From positions 731,300,970 to 731,364,969 of the forward strand of contig CM022303.1 of the NCBI GenBank assembly GCA_011799875.1: 64,000 nt of DNA. The letters are read 5' to 3'. The notes beneath the pieces were generated by a model. That model had not been told where the DNA came from. It worked only from the letters and a program-made list of their open reading frames with translations, and searched no databases. The stretch is from Thinopyrum elongatum (lineage: Eukaryota > Streptophyta > Magnoliopsida > Poales > Poaceae). How positions within the stretch are numbered: the first letter of the stretch is position 1; the number at the start of each line of letters is the position of its first letter. The position numbers and the translations under genes are program-made. Positions 35,791 to 48,304 of this stretch are shown here, piece by piece.

Positions 35791-36951
35791 GCTAGGCATT
35801 CCTGCAATAATGGCACCCCAATAGTTATTCGTGCATTCTGTTTTATAGTCACACTACCATGTTATATATTGTCAATTCAGTATTATAGGGTTTTCTTTTT
35901 AATTTGCACATACACGAGATGTGCAAGAGAAAAGGTGTGTGTATGGTTCAATGCAAATAGAACAGGCTGATGGGGGAGGTATATGAACAAAGGGGGGAGG
36001 GGGATTTATGTTTCTGATCTTCGAGAAAAAACTTTTGGTTCTCTTTTTATGATTGCACTTTTTGTTTTGATATAAGATATTTGAAAGTGAAAAAATCTCT
36101 AATGAAAGGTTGATGGGTAGACAACATATATACAGGATAAACATATGTAGATGACAACATCGGACTACAAATGTCAGTGTTTCTTTAGAAAAATGATTAC
36201 AAATATTTATGTAGCCCTGTAGATGGTAATGCTTGATCAATGAAGGATAATATCTGTTTTAATTTGATTTACACCTATGTATCTTCGTGCCCTGATTTTT
36301 TAAACATAAGCACATATTTATATGATGAGGGGGTTAATATTATGGGTCTATAACTAACCGTAGAGCGTCATGTTACGAACAGAAGAGTGCCATGTTAATT
36401 TGTATCCTGCCATTTTGTTTCAAGTCCTTGCAAATTGTAAATCATGTTCTAAGGTTGGTAATGTTGTTTTTCTTTTGCAGATTTTTTAGGGGTAGAAAGA
36501 GTTTCGGCGAGAGTGCAGGGGCGCCGGTGGTACAGGATGAAACCATGGAAGAATATTTCAAATCATAATATTTCCTGTGAATTGTACACAGAAGTCGGAT
36601 TTTGTTAAACCGTCTAAGTAAATAAAGAGATAAGAAAGGTTATCTTATGTCTTCCCATAAATTTTGTGTATATCTAAATGTACATTAGCTATGTATGTAG
36701 AAAAGCCGAGGGATTGCATAGTGGTGGAGAATATAAAAGATGGCCACAGCTTATGCGCTTGTGCTCATATTGATTTCTCTTGCTCCCGTAGCAACGCACA
36801 AGTTTCTAACTAGTATATATAATACATAGAAGGCACCGACCCAATGCAAATCTAATCCTACTACTGCTACCTAAGCACGTGGACAAGTACAGGTCTTTAA
36901 TTGGATTCCTGCTTGAATCACGACATGCAAGCAAAAAAAAATATTATTACT
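35791..36951. other. Intergenic, no supported gene
   Basis: AT-rich. A run near 36778-36815 ('cccgtagcaacgcaca...aactagta') resembles a common grass repeat end, without a partner found here. Confidence 0.5.
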
Positions 36952-37028
36952 CTCTTCGTCCTATAATATAAGATCGTTTTTCAAGCTAAGATCGTTTTCA
37001 AGCTTAAAAACGATCTCATATTGTGAGA
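36952..37028. mobile_element. Short Stowaway-like MITE, decayed
   Basis: Begins ctctcttcgtcctataatat. Arms containing 'aagatcgttttt' and 'aaaaacgatctc' are inverted, so the whole folds as a hairpin. The right end is diverged. Confidence 0.6.
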
Positions 37029-37057
37029 CAATCAGCCAGCACTAGATGCATTTGTTT

Positions 37058-38271
37058 TTTTTTTCGAGAAAATGCATAAAGCCCAACTTGAAATTATTAA
37101 AGCCATCAACCGGCTAGGGGATACAATGGTGTTGCAAACAAGGATACAGACTGGATACAAGAAAGAAAAGAGCCAGCTAGAACAAAGATGCTAACTAGAG
37201 AATGCCACACAAAGCTGCCAACGAAGAAAACTACGAGATCAAGTCGAAGATGAACTCCAAGCCGAAGAGGATCAGAGCGTGTGGAGGCCCTTGATACGCG
37301 CCAGACAGAGGGTGACAGGAACACAGCCGCAGGGATGAACACCGTCAGAAAAGTCCAGACAGCGAAGCCAGGGACGGAGGAGAGACCGCCATCTCTCCTC
37401 ATAGGTTGTCTAAAGGGAGACCTCATCTCTGCTCGCCCCAAGCTGAAGCACAACTACCGGCCAGCAACCCCACAACACCGCTGGACAGCGAACCACAACA
37501 ACTGGAGCGGGAAGGCGACCTGACAACCACCACCATTGGCATCCAACAAGGAACACACTGCCGCCCGCCGATGCAGACTACTCGAAGCACATTCACAACC
37601 CTCCAACCATCCCAAGGCATCGTCTTCAAGAAGATCATGACGCCGGAGCACCGCCGTCGCCCGACCGCGCGCGGCCAAGGTTTTCACCGGGAAAAATGGG
37701 ATGGAGGAGGTGGGGAAGGGGGGAATCGAGCACCCCCTCAGGAGGAAAAACGGATCCGGAGTCGCAGTTGGCGTCGAGGTCGACGGGAGGTCAACAGGAG
37801 GCCGACCAGGGGGTTTCCGCCGTCCCAGGTCCTCCCCCACCACGTCCACAAGCCAGCCCGAACACGAGACCTGGAGACGACCGGATCTGCAGCCGGTGAG
37901 GACGGATGTGGCCGAGAAAATGCGCCGGGATCCAGATCTGGCGGGGCCGCCGGAGCAGACCACGCCACAAGGAGCCACCGCCACCCATGCGACTAGGAGG
38001 GCCAGGCAACACCCGTATCACCACCCGCCTGTAAGGTCGACGCCGTCTTCGCACCCAGGGCCACCGCCTCGGCGTACCAGCGCTCCCCGACTAGACGCGG
38101 GTAGTAGAGACCTCGCCGCCACCTTAACCGGCAGCCGCGCGGGAACACCAGCTACCACCTCAAGTGGCAGCGGGGATGGGAAGGATGGAGGGGGAGTGCC
38201 TAGAGGATCTATTATTTGTTGCCCTCGGAGTCGCCCGCGAGGGGGGACGTGAGAGCCCGAGGGACCGCCGG
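37058..38271 (-). mobile_element. Short LINE-type retroelement without coding domains
   Basis: A perfect 14-bp duplication agatgcatttgttt flanks it (37044-37057 and 38272-38285). On the minus strand it ends in a poly(A) run, the mark of target-primed insertion. The minus-strand 5' part (38271 down to about 37650) is GC-rich like Triticeae LINE leaders. No reverse transcriptase is present, so it is internally deleted or a non-autonomous family. Many open frames on both strands are composition effects. Confidence 0.8.
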
Positions 38272-38324
38272 AGATGCATTTGTTTCGTATAGCATCATTG
38301 GACCTAACACGCATTGAGTTCTTT

Positions 38325-38794
38325 GATTTTTTTTCAAAACTATGACGTATTTTATAGCAAATTTGAAAACTATAGGGCCGACCGCAAAAAATTCAGAAAT
38401 ATGACCCCGTCGGCCTGCGGTGGGCCGAAGAGTGGCCCGTCGGCCTGCGGTGGGCCGAAGAGAGGCCCGTCGGCCTGCGGTGGGCCGAAGAGCGCCCGTC
38501 GGTCTCCAGGCGACCGAAGAGCACTCTTCGGCCTCCCGTTGGCTGAAGAGTGTCAGGGGCACAAAACGTAATTAAGATGGCCTCAAATGAAAAAGTTATC
38601 AACATGAAAAATCTTTGTCACGTCGAAACGGTTGATTTTGATATAAAAATCGTCTTAATCCGAGGTCGTATGCAACCTGTAGAGCCAAAACAAGGTCAAG
38701 GGCAGAAGCTACAGAGTTACTTCGGACAGACCGAATGGATGTCAGAAAATTTGTCACGGGAAGTCCGGTGCACTCGGTGAGACCGTGTGGAATG
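38325..38794 (+). repeat. Left terminal inverted repeat of the MULE
   Basis: Contains about four tandem units of about 30 bp built on 'ggcctgcggtgggccgaaga'. It reads open (MTPSACGGPKSGPSACGGPK-like), but this is a repeat effect. Confidence 0.9.
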
Positions 38795-39533
38795 ACCTTA
38801 ATTGCTGAGCAGGCCACTGATGGTGGTAACGGAAGACAGAACAATAAAGTCAAACAATCCCCACAGAAAGAGTTTGGCTACTGAAGGGTGCGAAAATGCT
38901 AAACATACAAAGGTTTACAGGCAATTACATGCTGACTAGGATTTTTTCCAACTAACTAACCTCTCTCCCCCTGATTTTCACCGGGGTGGGCCCCTCATCC
39001 CTCTTAATCTCCAATCAAAACACACCTGCCTGTAAATCCCCTGTAACTCCATGTATGTGTAGCATTGCCGCTGAAGGGTGACTCCCCTGCCTCACTCAAG
39101 GCCATATTAGCATTGCACAAAGTACACTCACTATTCACAATGAACTAAACCTCTTCACGAAAAGACTACCCTCTCCACCGAAGGAAATACCGTCCACTTT
39201 CAGTTATTATTTACTTGTGGACTCTTGTTCCCTAGTTCCATTACTTTCCATTACATTCACTCTTTCACTACGGCTATCTCAAGTCTTGCAGATACCATAC
39301 TAGTCAATTCACTCAAGACTAGTGACACCTTAATTTTTTAGTTTATTTCAGACTTTTCAACATATTTTTTTGAGCGAGAGACAATATTCTCATCGACTAC
39401 GAGGCACTTGCGAGCTTAATCTTGGATGCGTGCATGTGAAAGGAGAACCAACAAATACCTAATAGCACATACCAAATTCAAAGACGTTTTGCAGCCTGAT
39501 TTTATTATTTATAGAAGATTGTCAGACTAAAAT
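38795..39533. other. MULE interior left of Copia B
   Basis: No coding sequence recognised. Bases 39529-39533 (aaaat) are the left target duplication of Copia B. Confidence 0.5.
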
Positions 39534-41258
39534 TGTTGGGGAATGTAGTAATTTCAAAAAAATTCCTACGCACACGCAGGATCATGGTGATGCATAGCAA
39601 CGAGAGGGGAGAGTGTGTCCACGTACCCTCGTAGACCGAAAGCGGAAGCGTTAGCACAACGCGGTTGATGTAGTCGTACGTCTTCACGATCCGACCGATC
39701 CAAGTACCGAACGCACGGCACCTCCGAGTTCAGCACACGTTCAGCTCGATGACGTCCCGCGAACTCCGATCCAGCAGAGCTTCACGGGAGAGTTCCGTCA
39801 GCACGACGGCGTGATGACGGTGATGATGTTGCTACCGACGCAGGGCTTCGCCTAAGCACCGCTACGATATGATCGAGGTGGATTGTGGTGAAGGGGGGCA
39901 CCGCACACGGCTAAGAGATCAATGATCAATTGTTGTGTCTCTGGGGTGCCTCCTGGCCATGTATATAAAGGATGGAGGGAGGAGGAGGCCGGCCCTCATA
40001 GGGCGCGCCAAAGTGTGGAGTCCTACTAGGACTCCCTAGTCCTAGTAGGATTCCACCTCCCACATGGAATAGGAAAAGGGGAAGGGAGAAGGAGAAGGAA
40101 GGAAGGGGGCGCCCCCTTTCCCTAGTCCAATTCGGACCAGTCCATGGGGAAGGGGCGCAGCCACCCTTGAGGCCTTTCTCTCCTTTCCCGTATGGCCCAT
40201 TAAGGCACAATACGAATTCCCGTAACTCTCCGGTACTCCGAAAAATACCCGAATCACTCGGAACCTTTCCGATGTCCGAATATAGCCTTCCAATAAATTG
40301 ATCTTTACCTCTCGACCATTTCGAGACTCCTCGTCATATCCCCGATCTCATCCGGGACTCCGAACAAACTTCGGTCATCAAATCACATAAACTCATAATA
40401 TCGATCGTCACCAAACTTTAAGCGTGCGGACCCTACGTGTTCGAGAACTATGTAGATATGACCGAAACACGCCTCCGGTCAATAACCAATAGCGGAACCT
40501 GGATGCTCATATTGGCTCCCACATATTCTACGAAGATCTTTATCGGTCAAACCGCATAACAACATACGTTGTTCCCTTTGTCATCGGTATGTTACTTGCC
40601 CGAGATTCGATCGTCGGTATCTCAATACCTAGTTCAATTTCGTTACCGGCAAGTCTCTTTACTCGTTCTGTAATACATCATCCCGCAACTAACTCATTAG
40701 TTACAATGCTTGCAAGGCTTATAGTGATGTGCATTACCGAGTGGGCCCAGAGATACCTCTCCGACAATCGGAGTGACAAATTCTAATCTCGAAATACGCC
40801 AACTCAACAAGTACCTTCGGAGACACCTGTAGAGCACCTTTATAATCACCCAGTTACGTTGTGACGTTTGGTAGCACACAAAGTGTTCCTCCGGTAAACG
40901 GGAGTTGCATAATCTCATAGTTATAGGAACATGTATAAGTCATGAAGAAAGCAATAGCAATATACTAAACGATCAAGTGCTAAGCTAACGGATTGGGTCA
41001 AGTCAATCACATCATTCTCCTAATGATGTGATCCCGTTAATCAAATGACAACTCATGTCTATGGCTAGGAAACATAAACATCTTTGATCAACGAGCTAGT
41101 CAAGTAGAGGCATACTAGTGACACTCTGTTTGTCTATGTATTCACACATGTATCATGTTTCCGGTTAATACAATTCTAGCCTGAATAATAAACATTTATC
41201 ATGATATAAGGAAATAAAATAATAACTATATTATTGCCTCTAGGGCATATTTCCTTCA
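39534..41258 (-). repeat. 3' LTR of Copia B (1725 bp)
   Basis: On the minus strand it starts TGAAGGAAATATGCCC and ends CATTCCCCAACA. Confidence 0.95.
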
Positions 41259-41291
41259 GTCTCCCACTTGCACTAGAGTCAATAATCTAGT

Positions 41292-41474
41292 TCACATCGC
41301 CATGTGATTAACACCAATAGTTCACATCGCCATGTGACCAACACCCAAAGGGTTTACTAGAGTCAATAATCTAGTTCACATCGCCATGTGATTAACACCA
41401 ATAGTTCACATCACCATGTGACCAACACCCAAAGGGTTTACTAGAGTCAATAATCTAGTTCACATTGCCATGTG
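41292..41474. repeat. Array of five short hairpin units next to the 3' LTR of Copia B
   Basis: Same TCACAT-NNNN-ATGTGA design as in Copia A. All five stems are intact, with loops cgcc, cgcc, cgcc, cacc and tgcc. Confidence 0.9.
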
Positions 41475-41696
41475 ATTAACACCCAAAGAGTACTAAGGTG
41501 TGATCATGTTTTGCTTGTGAGAGAGGTTTAGTCAGCGGGTCTGCCAAATACAAATCCGTATGTATTTTGCAAATTTCTATGTCTACAATGCTCTGCATGG
41601 AGCTACTCTAGCTAATTGCTCCCACTTTCAATATGTACCCAGATTGAGACTCAAAGTCATCCAGATCAGTGTTAAAGTTTGCATCGATGTAACTCT

Positions 41697-42660
41697 TTAC
41701 GACGAACTCTTTATCACCTTCATAACCGAGAAATATTTCCTTAGTCCTCTTAGGTAACTAAGGATAACTTTGACCGCTATCCAGTGATCCACTCCTGGAT
41801 CACTATCGTACCTCCTTGCTAAACTCATAACAAGGCACACAACTGGTCTGGTACATAGCATGGCATACTTTATAGAACCTATGACTGAGGCATAGGGAAT
41901 GACTTTCATTCTCTTTCTATCTTCTGCCGTGGTCGGGTTTTGAGTCTTACTCAATTTTACACCTTCTAATACAGGCAAGAACACCTTCTTTGACTGTTCC
42001 ATTTTGAACTACTTCAAAATGTTGTCAAGGCATGTACTCATTGAAAAAATCTTATCAAGCATCTTGATCTATCTCTATAGATCTTGATGCTCAATATGTA
42101 AGCAGCTTCACCGAGGTCTTTCTTTTGAAAAACTCCTTTCAAACACTCCTTTATGCTTTCCAGAAAAATTCTACATCATTTCCGATCAACAATATGTCAG
42201 TCACATATACTTATAAGAAAGGATGTAGTGCTCCCACTCACTTTCTTGTAAATACAGGCTTCACCGTAAGTCTGTATAAAACCATATGCTTTGATCACTT
42301 CATCAAAATGTATATTCCAACTCTGAGATACTTGCACCAGTCCATAGATGGATCGCTGGAGCTTGCACATTTTGTTAGCACCTTTAGGATTGACAAAAAC
42401 CTTCTGGTTGCATCATATAAACTTCTTATTTAAAAAATCCATTAAGGAATGTAGTTTTTGACATCCATTTGCCAGATTTCATAAAATGTGGCAATTGCTA
42501 ACATGATTCAGACAGACTTAAGCATCGCTATGAGTGAGAAAATCTCATCGTAGTCAACACCTTGAACTTGTCGAAAAACCTTTTGCGACAATTCGAGCTT
42601 TGTAGATAGTAACACTACTATCAACGTCCGTCTTCCTCTTGAAGATCCATTTATTCTCAA
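41697..42660 (-). pseudogene. Reverse transcriptase/RNase H region of Copia B, heavily broken
   Basis: Recognisable pieces are KWIFKRKTDVDSSVTIYKARIV (42660-42560, end of the frame from integrase) and VIGSIKYAMLCTRPVVCLVMS (about 41900-41830). The region holding the polymerase active site (about 42200) is scrambled by indels. Confidence 0.75.
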
Positions 42661-43977
42661 TGGCTTGCTGATCATCGAGCAAGTCAACCAAAGTCCATAC
42701 TTTGTTCTCATACATGGATCCCATCTCAGATTTCATGGCCTCAAGCCATTTTGCGGAATCTGGGCTCATCATCGCTTCCTCATAGTTCGTAGGTTTGTCA
42801 TGGTCTAGTAACATGACCTCCAGAACAGGATTACCGTACCACTCTGGTGCGGATCTTACTCTGGTTGACCTACGAGGTTCGGTAGTAACTTGATCTGAAG
42901 TTTCATGATCATCATCATTAGCTTCCTCACTAATTGGTGTAGAAGTCATAGGAACCGGTTTCTGTGATGAACTACTTTCCAATAAAGGAGCAGGTACAGT
43001 TACCTTATCAAGTTCTACTTTCCTCCCACTCACTTCTTTCGAGAAAAACTCCTTCTCTAGAAAGGATCCATTCTTAGCAACGAAAGTCTTGCCTTCGGAT
43101 CTGTGATAGAAGGTGTACCCAACTGTCTCTTTTGGGTATCCTATGAAGACACATTTCTCCGACTTGGGTTCGAGCTTATCAGGTTGAAGCTTTTTCACAT
43201 AAGCATCGCAGCCCCAAACTTTAAGAAACGACAACTTTGGTTTCTTGCCAAACCACAGTTCATAAGGAGTCGTCTCAACAGATTTAGATGGTACCCTATT
43301 TAACGTGAATGCAGCTGTCTCTAATGCATAGCCCCAAAACGATAGTGGTAAATCGGTAAGAGACATCATAGATCGCACCATATCCAATAAAGTACGATTA
43401 TGACGTTCGGACACATCATTACGCTGTGGTATTCCAGGTGGCGTGAGTTGCGAAACTATTCCGCATTGTTTTAATTTGAAGGCCAAACTCGTAACTCAAA
43501 TATTCGCCTCTGCAATCAGATCGTAGAAACTTTATTTTCTTGTTACGATGATTCTCTACTTCACTCTGAAATTCTTTTGAACTTCTCAAATGTTTCAGAC
43601 TTATGTTTCATCAAGTAGATATACCCATATCTGCTCAAATCATCTGTGAAGGTCAGAAAATAACGATACCCGCCGCGAGCCTCAATACTCATCGGACCGC
43701 ATACATTGGTATGTATTATTTCCAATAAGTCCGTAGCTCGCTCCATTGTTCCGGAGAACGGAGTTTTAGTCATCTTGCCCATGAGGCATGGTTCGCAAGC
43801 ATCAAATGATTCATAATCAAGTGATTCCAAAAGTCCATCAGTATGGAGTTTCTTCATGCGCTTTACATCAATATGACCTAAACGGCAGTGCCACAAATAA
43901 GTTGCACTATCATTACTAACTTTGCATCTTTTGGCTTCAATATTATGAATATGTGTATCACTACGATCGAGATTCAA
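42661..43977 (-). pseudogene. Integrase region of Copia B, first catalytic Asp replaced
   Basis: The zinc site LWHCRLGHIDVKRMKKLH, then CEPCLMGKMTK, is followed by EIIHTNVCGPMS, where Copia A has HTDVCGP, so the first catalytic Asp is Asn. The second Asp is kept (FLRSDC before RGEYLS), and the Glu lies in SERHNRTLLDM. Single-base insertions near 43573 and 43478 break the frame. Confidence 0.85.
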
Positions 43978-44039
43978 TAAACCATTTACGTTGGGTGTAT
44001 GACCATAGAAGGTTTTTATTCATGTAAACAGAACAACAA

Positions 44040-44185
44040 TTATTCTCTGACTTAAATGAATAACCGTATTGCAATAAACATGATCCAATCATATTCATGC
44101 TCAACGCAAACACCAAATAACATTTATTTTGCAATAAACATGATCCAATCATATTCATGCTTAACGCAAACACCAAATAACATTT
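44040..44185. repeat. Tandem duplication of 62 bp in Copia B
   Basis: 'tgcaataaacatgatccaat' and the following 40 bases occur twice in direct order, between the protease and integrase regions. It gives a repeated 20-residue stretch in one frame. Confidence 0.85.
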
Positions 44186-44199
44186 ATTTAGGTTCAACA

Positions 44200-45221
44200 C
44201 TAATCCTGAAAATAGAGGGAGTGTGCGATGGTGATCTTATCAACCTTGGAATCTCTTCCAACACACATCGTCACCTCGCCCTCAACTAGTCTCTGTTCAT
44301 TTTGCAACTCCTGTTTCGAGTTACTAATGTTTAGCAACTGAACTAGTATCAAATACCCAGGGGCTACTATGAACACTAGTAAAATACACATCAATAACAT
44401 GTATATCAAATATACTTTTGTTCACTTTGCCATCCTTCTTATCCACCAAATACTTGGGGTAGTTCCGCTTCCAGTGACCAGTCTCTTTGCAGTAGAAGCA
44501 CTCAGTTTCAGGCTTAGGTCTAGACTTGGGCTTCTTCCAGGGAGTAGCAACTTGCTTGCTATTCTTCTTGAAGTTCCCCTTCTTCCCTTTGCCCTTTTTC
44601 TTGAAACTAGTGGTCTTGTTAACCATCAACAATTGATGTTGTTTCTTGATTTCTACCTTCGTTGATTTCAGCATCACGAAGAGCTCGGGAATCGTTTTTG
44701 TCATCCCTTGCATATTATAGTTCATCACAAAGTTCCAGTAACTTGGTGATAGTGACTAGAGAATTCTGTCAATTACTATCTTATCCGGAAGATTAACTCC
44801 CACTTGATTCAAGCAACTGTAGTACTCAGACATTCTCAGCACATGCTCACTGGTTGAGCTATTCTCCTCTATCTTGTAGGCAAAGTACTTGTTAGAGGTC
44901 TCATACCTCTCGATACGGGCATGAGTCTAAAATACCAATTTCATCTCTTTGGAACATCTCATATGCTCCGTGGCATTCAAAACGTTTTTGAAGTCCCGAT
45001 TCTAAGCCGTAAAGCATGGTGCACTAAACTATCAAGTAGTCATCATATCGAGCTTGCCAAACGTTCATAACGTCTGCATCTGCTCCTGCAATAGGTCTGT
45101 CACTTAGCGGTGCATCAAGGACATAATTCTTCTGTGCAGCAATGAGGATAATCCTCAGATCACGGAACCAGTCCGCATCATTGCTTCTATCATCTTTCAA
45201 CTTAGTTTTCTCTAGGATCAT
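44200..45221 (-). pseudogene. gag and protease region of Copia B
   Basis: The gag start is MILEKTKLKDDRSNDADWF (45221 down). The later part, 44728-44324, has a basic linker, a zinc knuckle CFYCKETGHWKRNY in which the last Cys is Tyr, and a protease start SPWVFDTSSVAK where Copia A has DTGS. Frameshifts lie between. Confidence 0.8.
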
Positions 45222-46468
45222 ATCAAAAATAAAACAGGGGAGCTATACGCGAGCTATTGATCTACAACATAATTTGCAAATACTACCAGGACTAAGTTTA
45301 TGATAAATTAAAGTTCAATTAATCATATTACTCAAGAACTCCCACTTAGATAGACATCCCTCTAATCATCTAAGTGATCACGTGATCCAAATCAACTAAA
45401 CCATGTCCGATCATCACGTGAGATGGAGTAGTTTTCAATGGTGAACATCACTATGTTGATCATATCTACTATATGATTCACGTTCGACCTTTCGGTCTCA
45501 GTGTTCCGAGGCCATATCTGCATATGCTAGGCTCGTCAAGTTTAACCCGAGTATTCTGCGTGTGCAAAACTGGCTTGCACCCGTTGTAGATGAACGTTGA
45601 GCTTATCACACCCGATCATCACGTGGTGTCTCGGCACGATGAACTTTGGCAACGGTGCATACTCAGGGAGAACACTTTTACCTTGAAATTTAGTGAGAGA
45701 TCATCTTATAATGCTACCGTCAAACAAAGCAAAATAAGATGCATAAAGGATAAACATCACATGCAATCAATATAAGTGATATGATATGGCCATCATCATC
45801 TTGTGCTTGTGATCTCCATCTCCGAAGCACCGTCATGATCACCATCGTCACCGGCGCGACACCTTGATCTCCATCGTAGCATCGTTGTCATCTCGTCAAC
45901 TATTGCTTCTACGACTATCGCTACTGCTTAGTGATAAAGTAAAGCAATTACAGGGCGATTGCATTGCATACAATAAAGCGACAACCATATGGCCCCTGCC
46001 AGTTGCCGATAACTCTGTTACAAAACATGATCATCTCATACAATAAAATTTAGCATCATGTCTTGACCATATCACGTCACAGCATGCCCTGCAAAAACAA
46101 GTTAGACGTCCTCTACTTTGTTGTTGCAAGTTTTACGTGGCTGCTATGGGCTGAGAAAGAACCGTTCTTACCTACGCATCAAAACCACAACGATAGTTCA
46201 TCAAGTTAGTGCTGTTTTAACCTTCAGAAGGATCGGGCGTAGCCACACTCGGTTCAACTAAAGTTGGAGAAACTAACACCCGCTAGTCACCTGTGTGCAA
46301 AGCACGGCGGTAAAACCAGTCTCGCGTAAGCGTACGCGTAATGTCGGTCCGGGCCGCTTCATCCAACAATACCGCCGAACCAAAGTATGACATGCTGGTA
46401 AGCAGTATGACTTGTATCGCCCACAACTCACTTGTGTTCTACTCGTGCATATAACATCTACGCATAAA
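45222..46468 (-). other. 5' untranslated leader of Copia B
   Basis: Non-coding and similar in layout to 27111-28361. Confidence 0.7.
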
Positions 46469-46486
46469 ACCAGGCTCTGATACCAC
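46469..46486 (-). other. Primer-binding site of Copia B (initiator Met tRNA)
   Basis: On the minus strand, directly after the LTR, it reads TGGTATCAGAGCCTGG, the standard Copia site. Confidence 0.9.
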
Positions 46487-48213
46487 TGTTGGGGAACATA
46501 GTAATTTCAAAAAATTTCCTACGCACACGCAGGATCATGGTGATGCATAGCAACGAGAGGGGAGAGTGTGTCCACGTACCTTCGTAGACCGAAAGCGGAA
46601 GCGTTAGCACAACGCGGTTGATGTAGTCGTACGTCTTCACGATCCGACCGATCCAAGTACCGAACACACGGCACTTCCGAGTTCAGCACACGTTCAGCTC
46701 GATGACGTCCCACGAACTCCGATCCAGCAGAGCTTCACGGGAGAGTTCTGTCAGCACGACGGCGTGATGACGGTGATGATGTTGCTACCGACGCAGGGCT
46801 TCGCCTAAGCACCGCTACGATATGATCGAGGTGGATTATGGTGGAGGGGGGCACCGCACACGGCTAAGAGATCAATGATCAATTGTTGTGTCTCTGGAGT
46901 GCCCCCTGGACACGTATATAAAGGATGGAGGGAGGAGGAGGCCGGCCCTCATAGGGCGCGCCAAAGTGTGGAGTCCTACTAGGACTCCCTAGTCCTAGTA
47001 GGATTCCACCTCCCACATGGAATAGGAAAAGGGGAAGGGAGAAGGAGAAGGAAGAAAGGGGGCGCCCCCCCTTTCCCGAGTCCAATTAGGACCTGTCCAT
47101 GGGGAAGGGGCGCAGCCACCCTTGAGGCATTTCTCTCCTTTCCCGTATGGCCCATTAAGGCCCAATACGAATTCCCGTAACTCTCCGGTACTCCGAAAAA
47201 TACCCGAATCACTCGGAACCTTTCCGATGTCCGAATATAGCCTTCCAATATATCGATCTTTACCTCTCGACCATTTCGAGACTCCTCGTCGTATCCCCGA
47301 TCTCATCTGGGACACCAAACAAACTTCGGTCATCAAATCACATAAACTCATAATACCGATCGTCACCGAACTTTAAGCGTGCGGACCCTACGGGTTCGAG
47401 AACTATGTAGATATGACCGAGACACGTCTCCGGTCAATAACCAATTGCGGAACCTGGATGCTCATATTGGCTCCCACATATTCTACGAAGATCTTTATCG
47501 GTCAAACCGCATAACAACATACGTTGTTCCATTTGTCATCGGTATGTTACTTGCCCGAGATTCGATCGTCGGTATCTCAATACCTAGTTCAATCTCGTTA
47601 CCGGCAAGTCTCTTTACTCGTTCGGTAATACATCATCCTGCAACTAACTCATTAGTTACAATGCTTGCAAGGCTTATAGTGATGTGCATTACCGAGTGGG
47701 CCCAGAGATACCTCTCCGACAATCGGAGTGACAAATCATAATCTCGAAATACGCCAACTCAACAAGTACCTTCGGAGACACCTGTAGAGCACCTTTATAA
47801 TCACCCAGTTACGTTGTGACGTTTGGTAGCACACAAAGTGTTCCTCCGGTAAACGGGAGTTGCATAATCTCATAGTTATAGGAACATGTATAAGGCATGA
47901 AGAAAGCAATAGCAACATACTAAACGATCAAGTGCAAAGCTAACGGATTGGGTCAAGTCAATCACATCATTCTCCTAATGATGTGATCCCGTTAATCAAA
48001 TGACAACTCATGTCTATGGCTAGGAAATATAAACATCTTTGATCAACGAGCTAGTCAAGTAGAGGCATACTAGTGACACTCTGTTTGTCTATGTATTCAC
48101 ACATGTAACATGTTTTCGGTTAATACAATTCTAGCCTGAATAATAAACATTTATCATGATATAAGGAAATAAAATAATAACTATATTATTGCCTCTAGGG
48201 CATATTTCCTTCA
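46487..48213 (-). repeat. 5' LTR of Copia B (1727 bp)
   Basis: Nearly the same as the LTR at 39534-41258, with few substitutions. Confidence 0.95.
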
Positions 48214-48304
48214 AAAATGTGGCACAAATGATTGGCAGGAACTAAGATCAAGGATCACTGTGCCTGAAAATCCTCTTTGTTGCTGATGTCCTGACTGTCG
48301 CTGC

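Larger units (their letters stand above)
39534..48213 (-). mobile_element. Copia LTR retrotransposon B (Angela/BARE/WIS-type), complete with both LTRs
   Basis: 8680 bp, minus strand, nested in the MULE. A perfect 5-bp duplication aaaat flanks it (39529-39533, 48214-48218). It is the same family as Copia A with LTRs of another subtype. The coding region has frameshifts and missense changes. Confidence 0.95.

Noticed and set aside
37406..38314. Overlapping frames of up to 196 codons
   Set aside because: They lie inside the LINE-type insertion, are open on both strands, and show no domain.
38314..38571. Frame with SACGGPKSGP repeats, and its mirror near 50297-49803
   Set aside because: It is the minisatellite in the MULE inverted arms read as protein; there is no sign of a real product.
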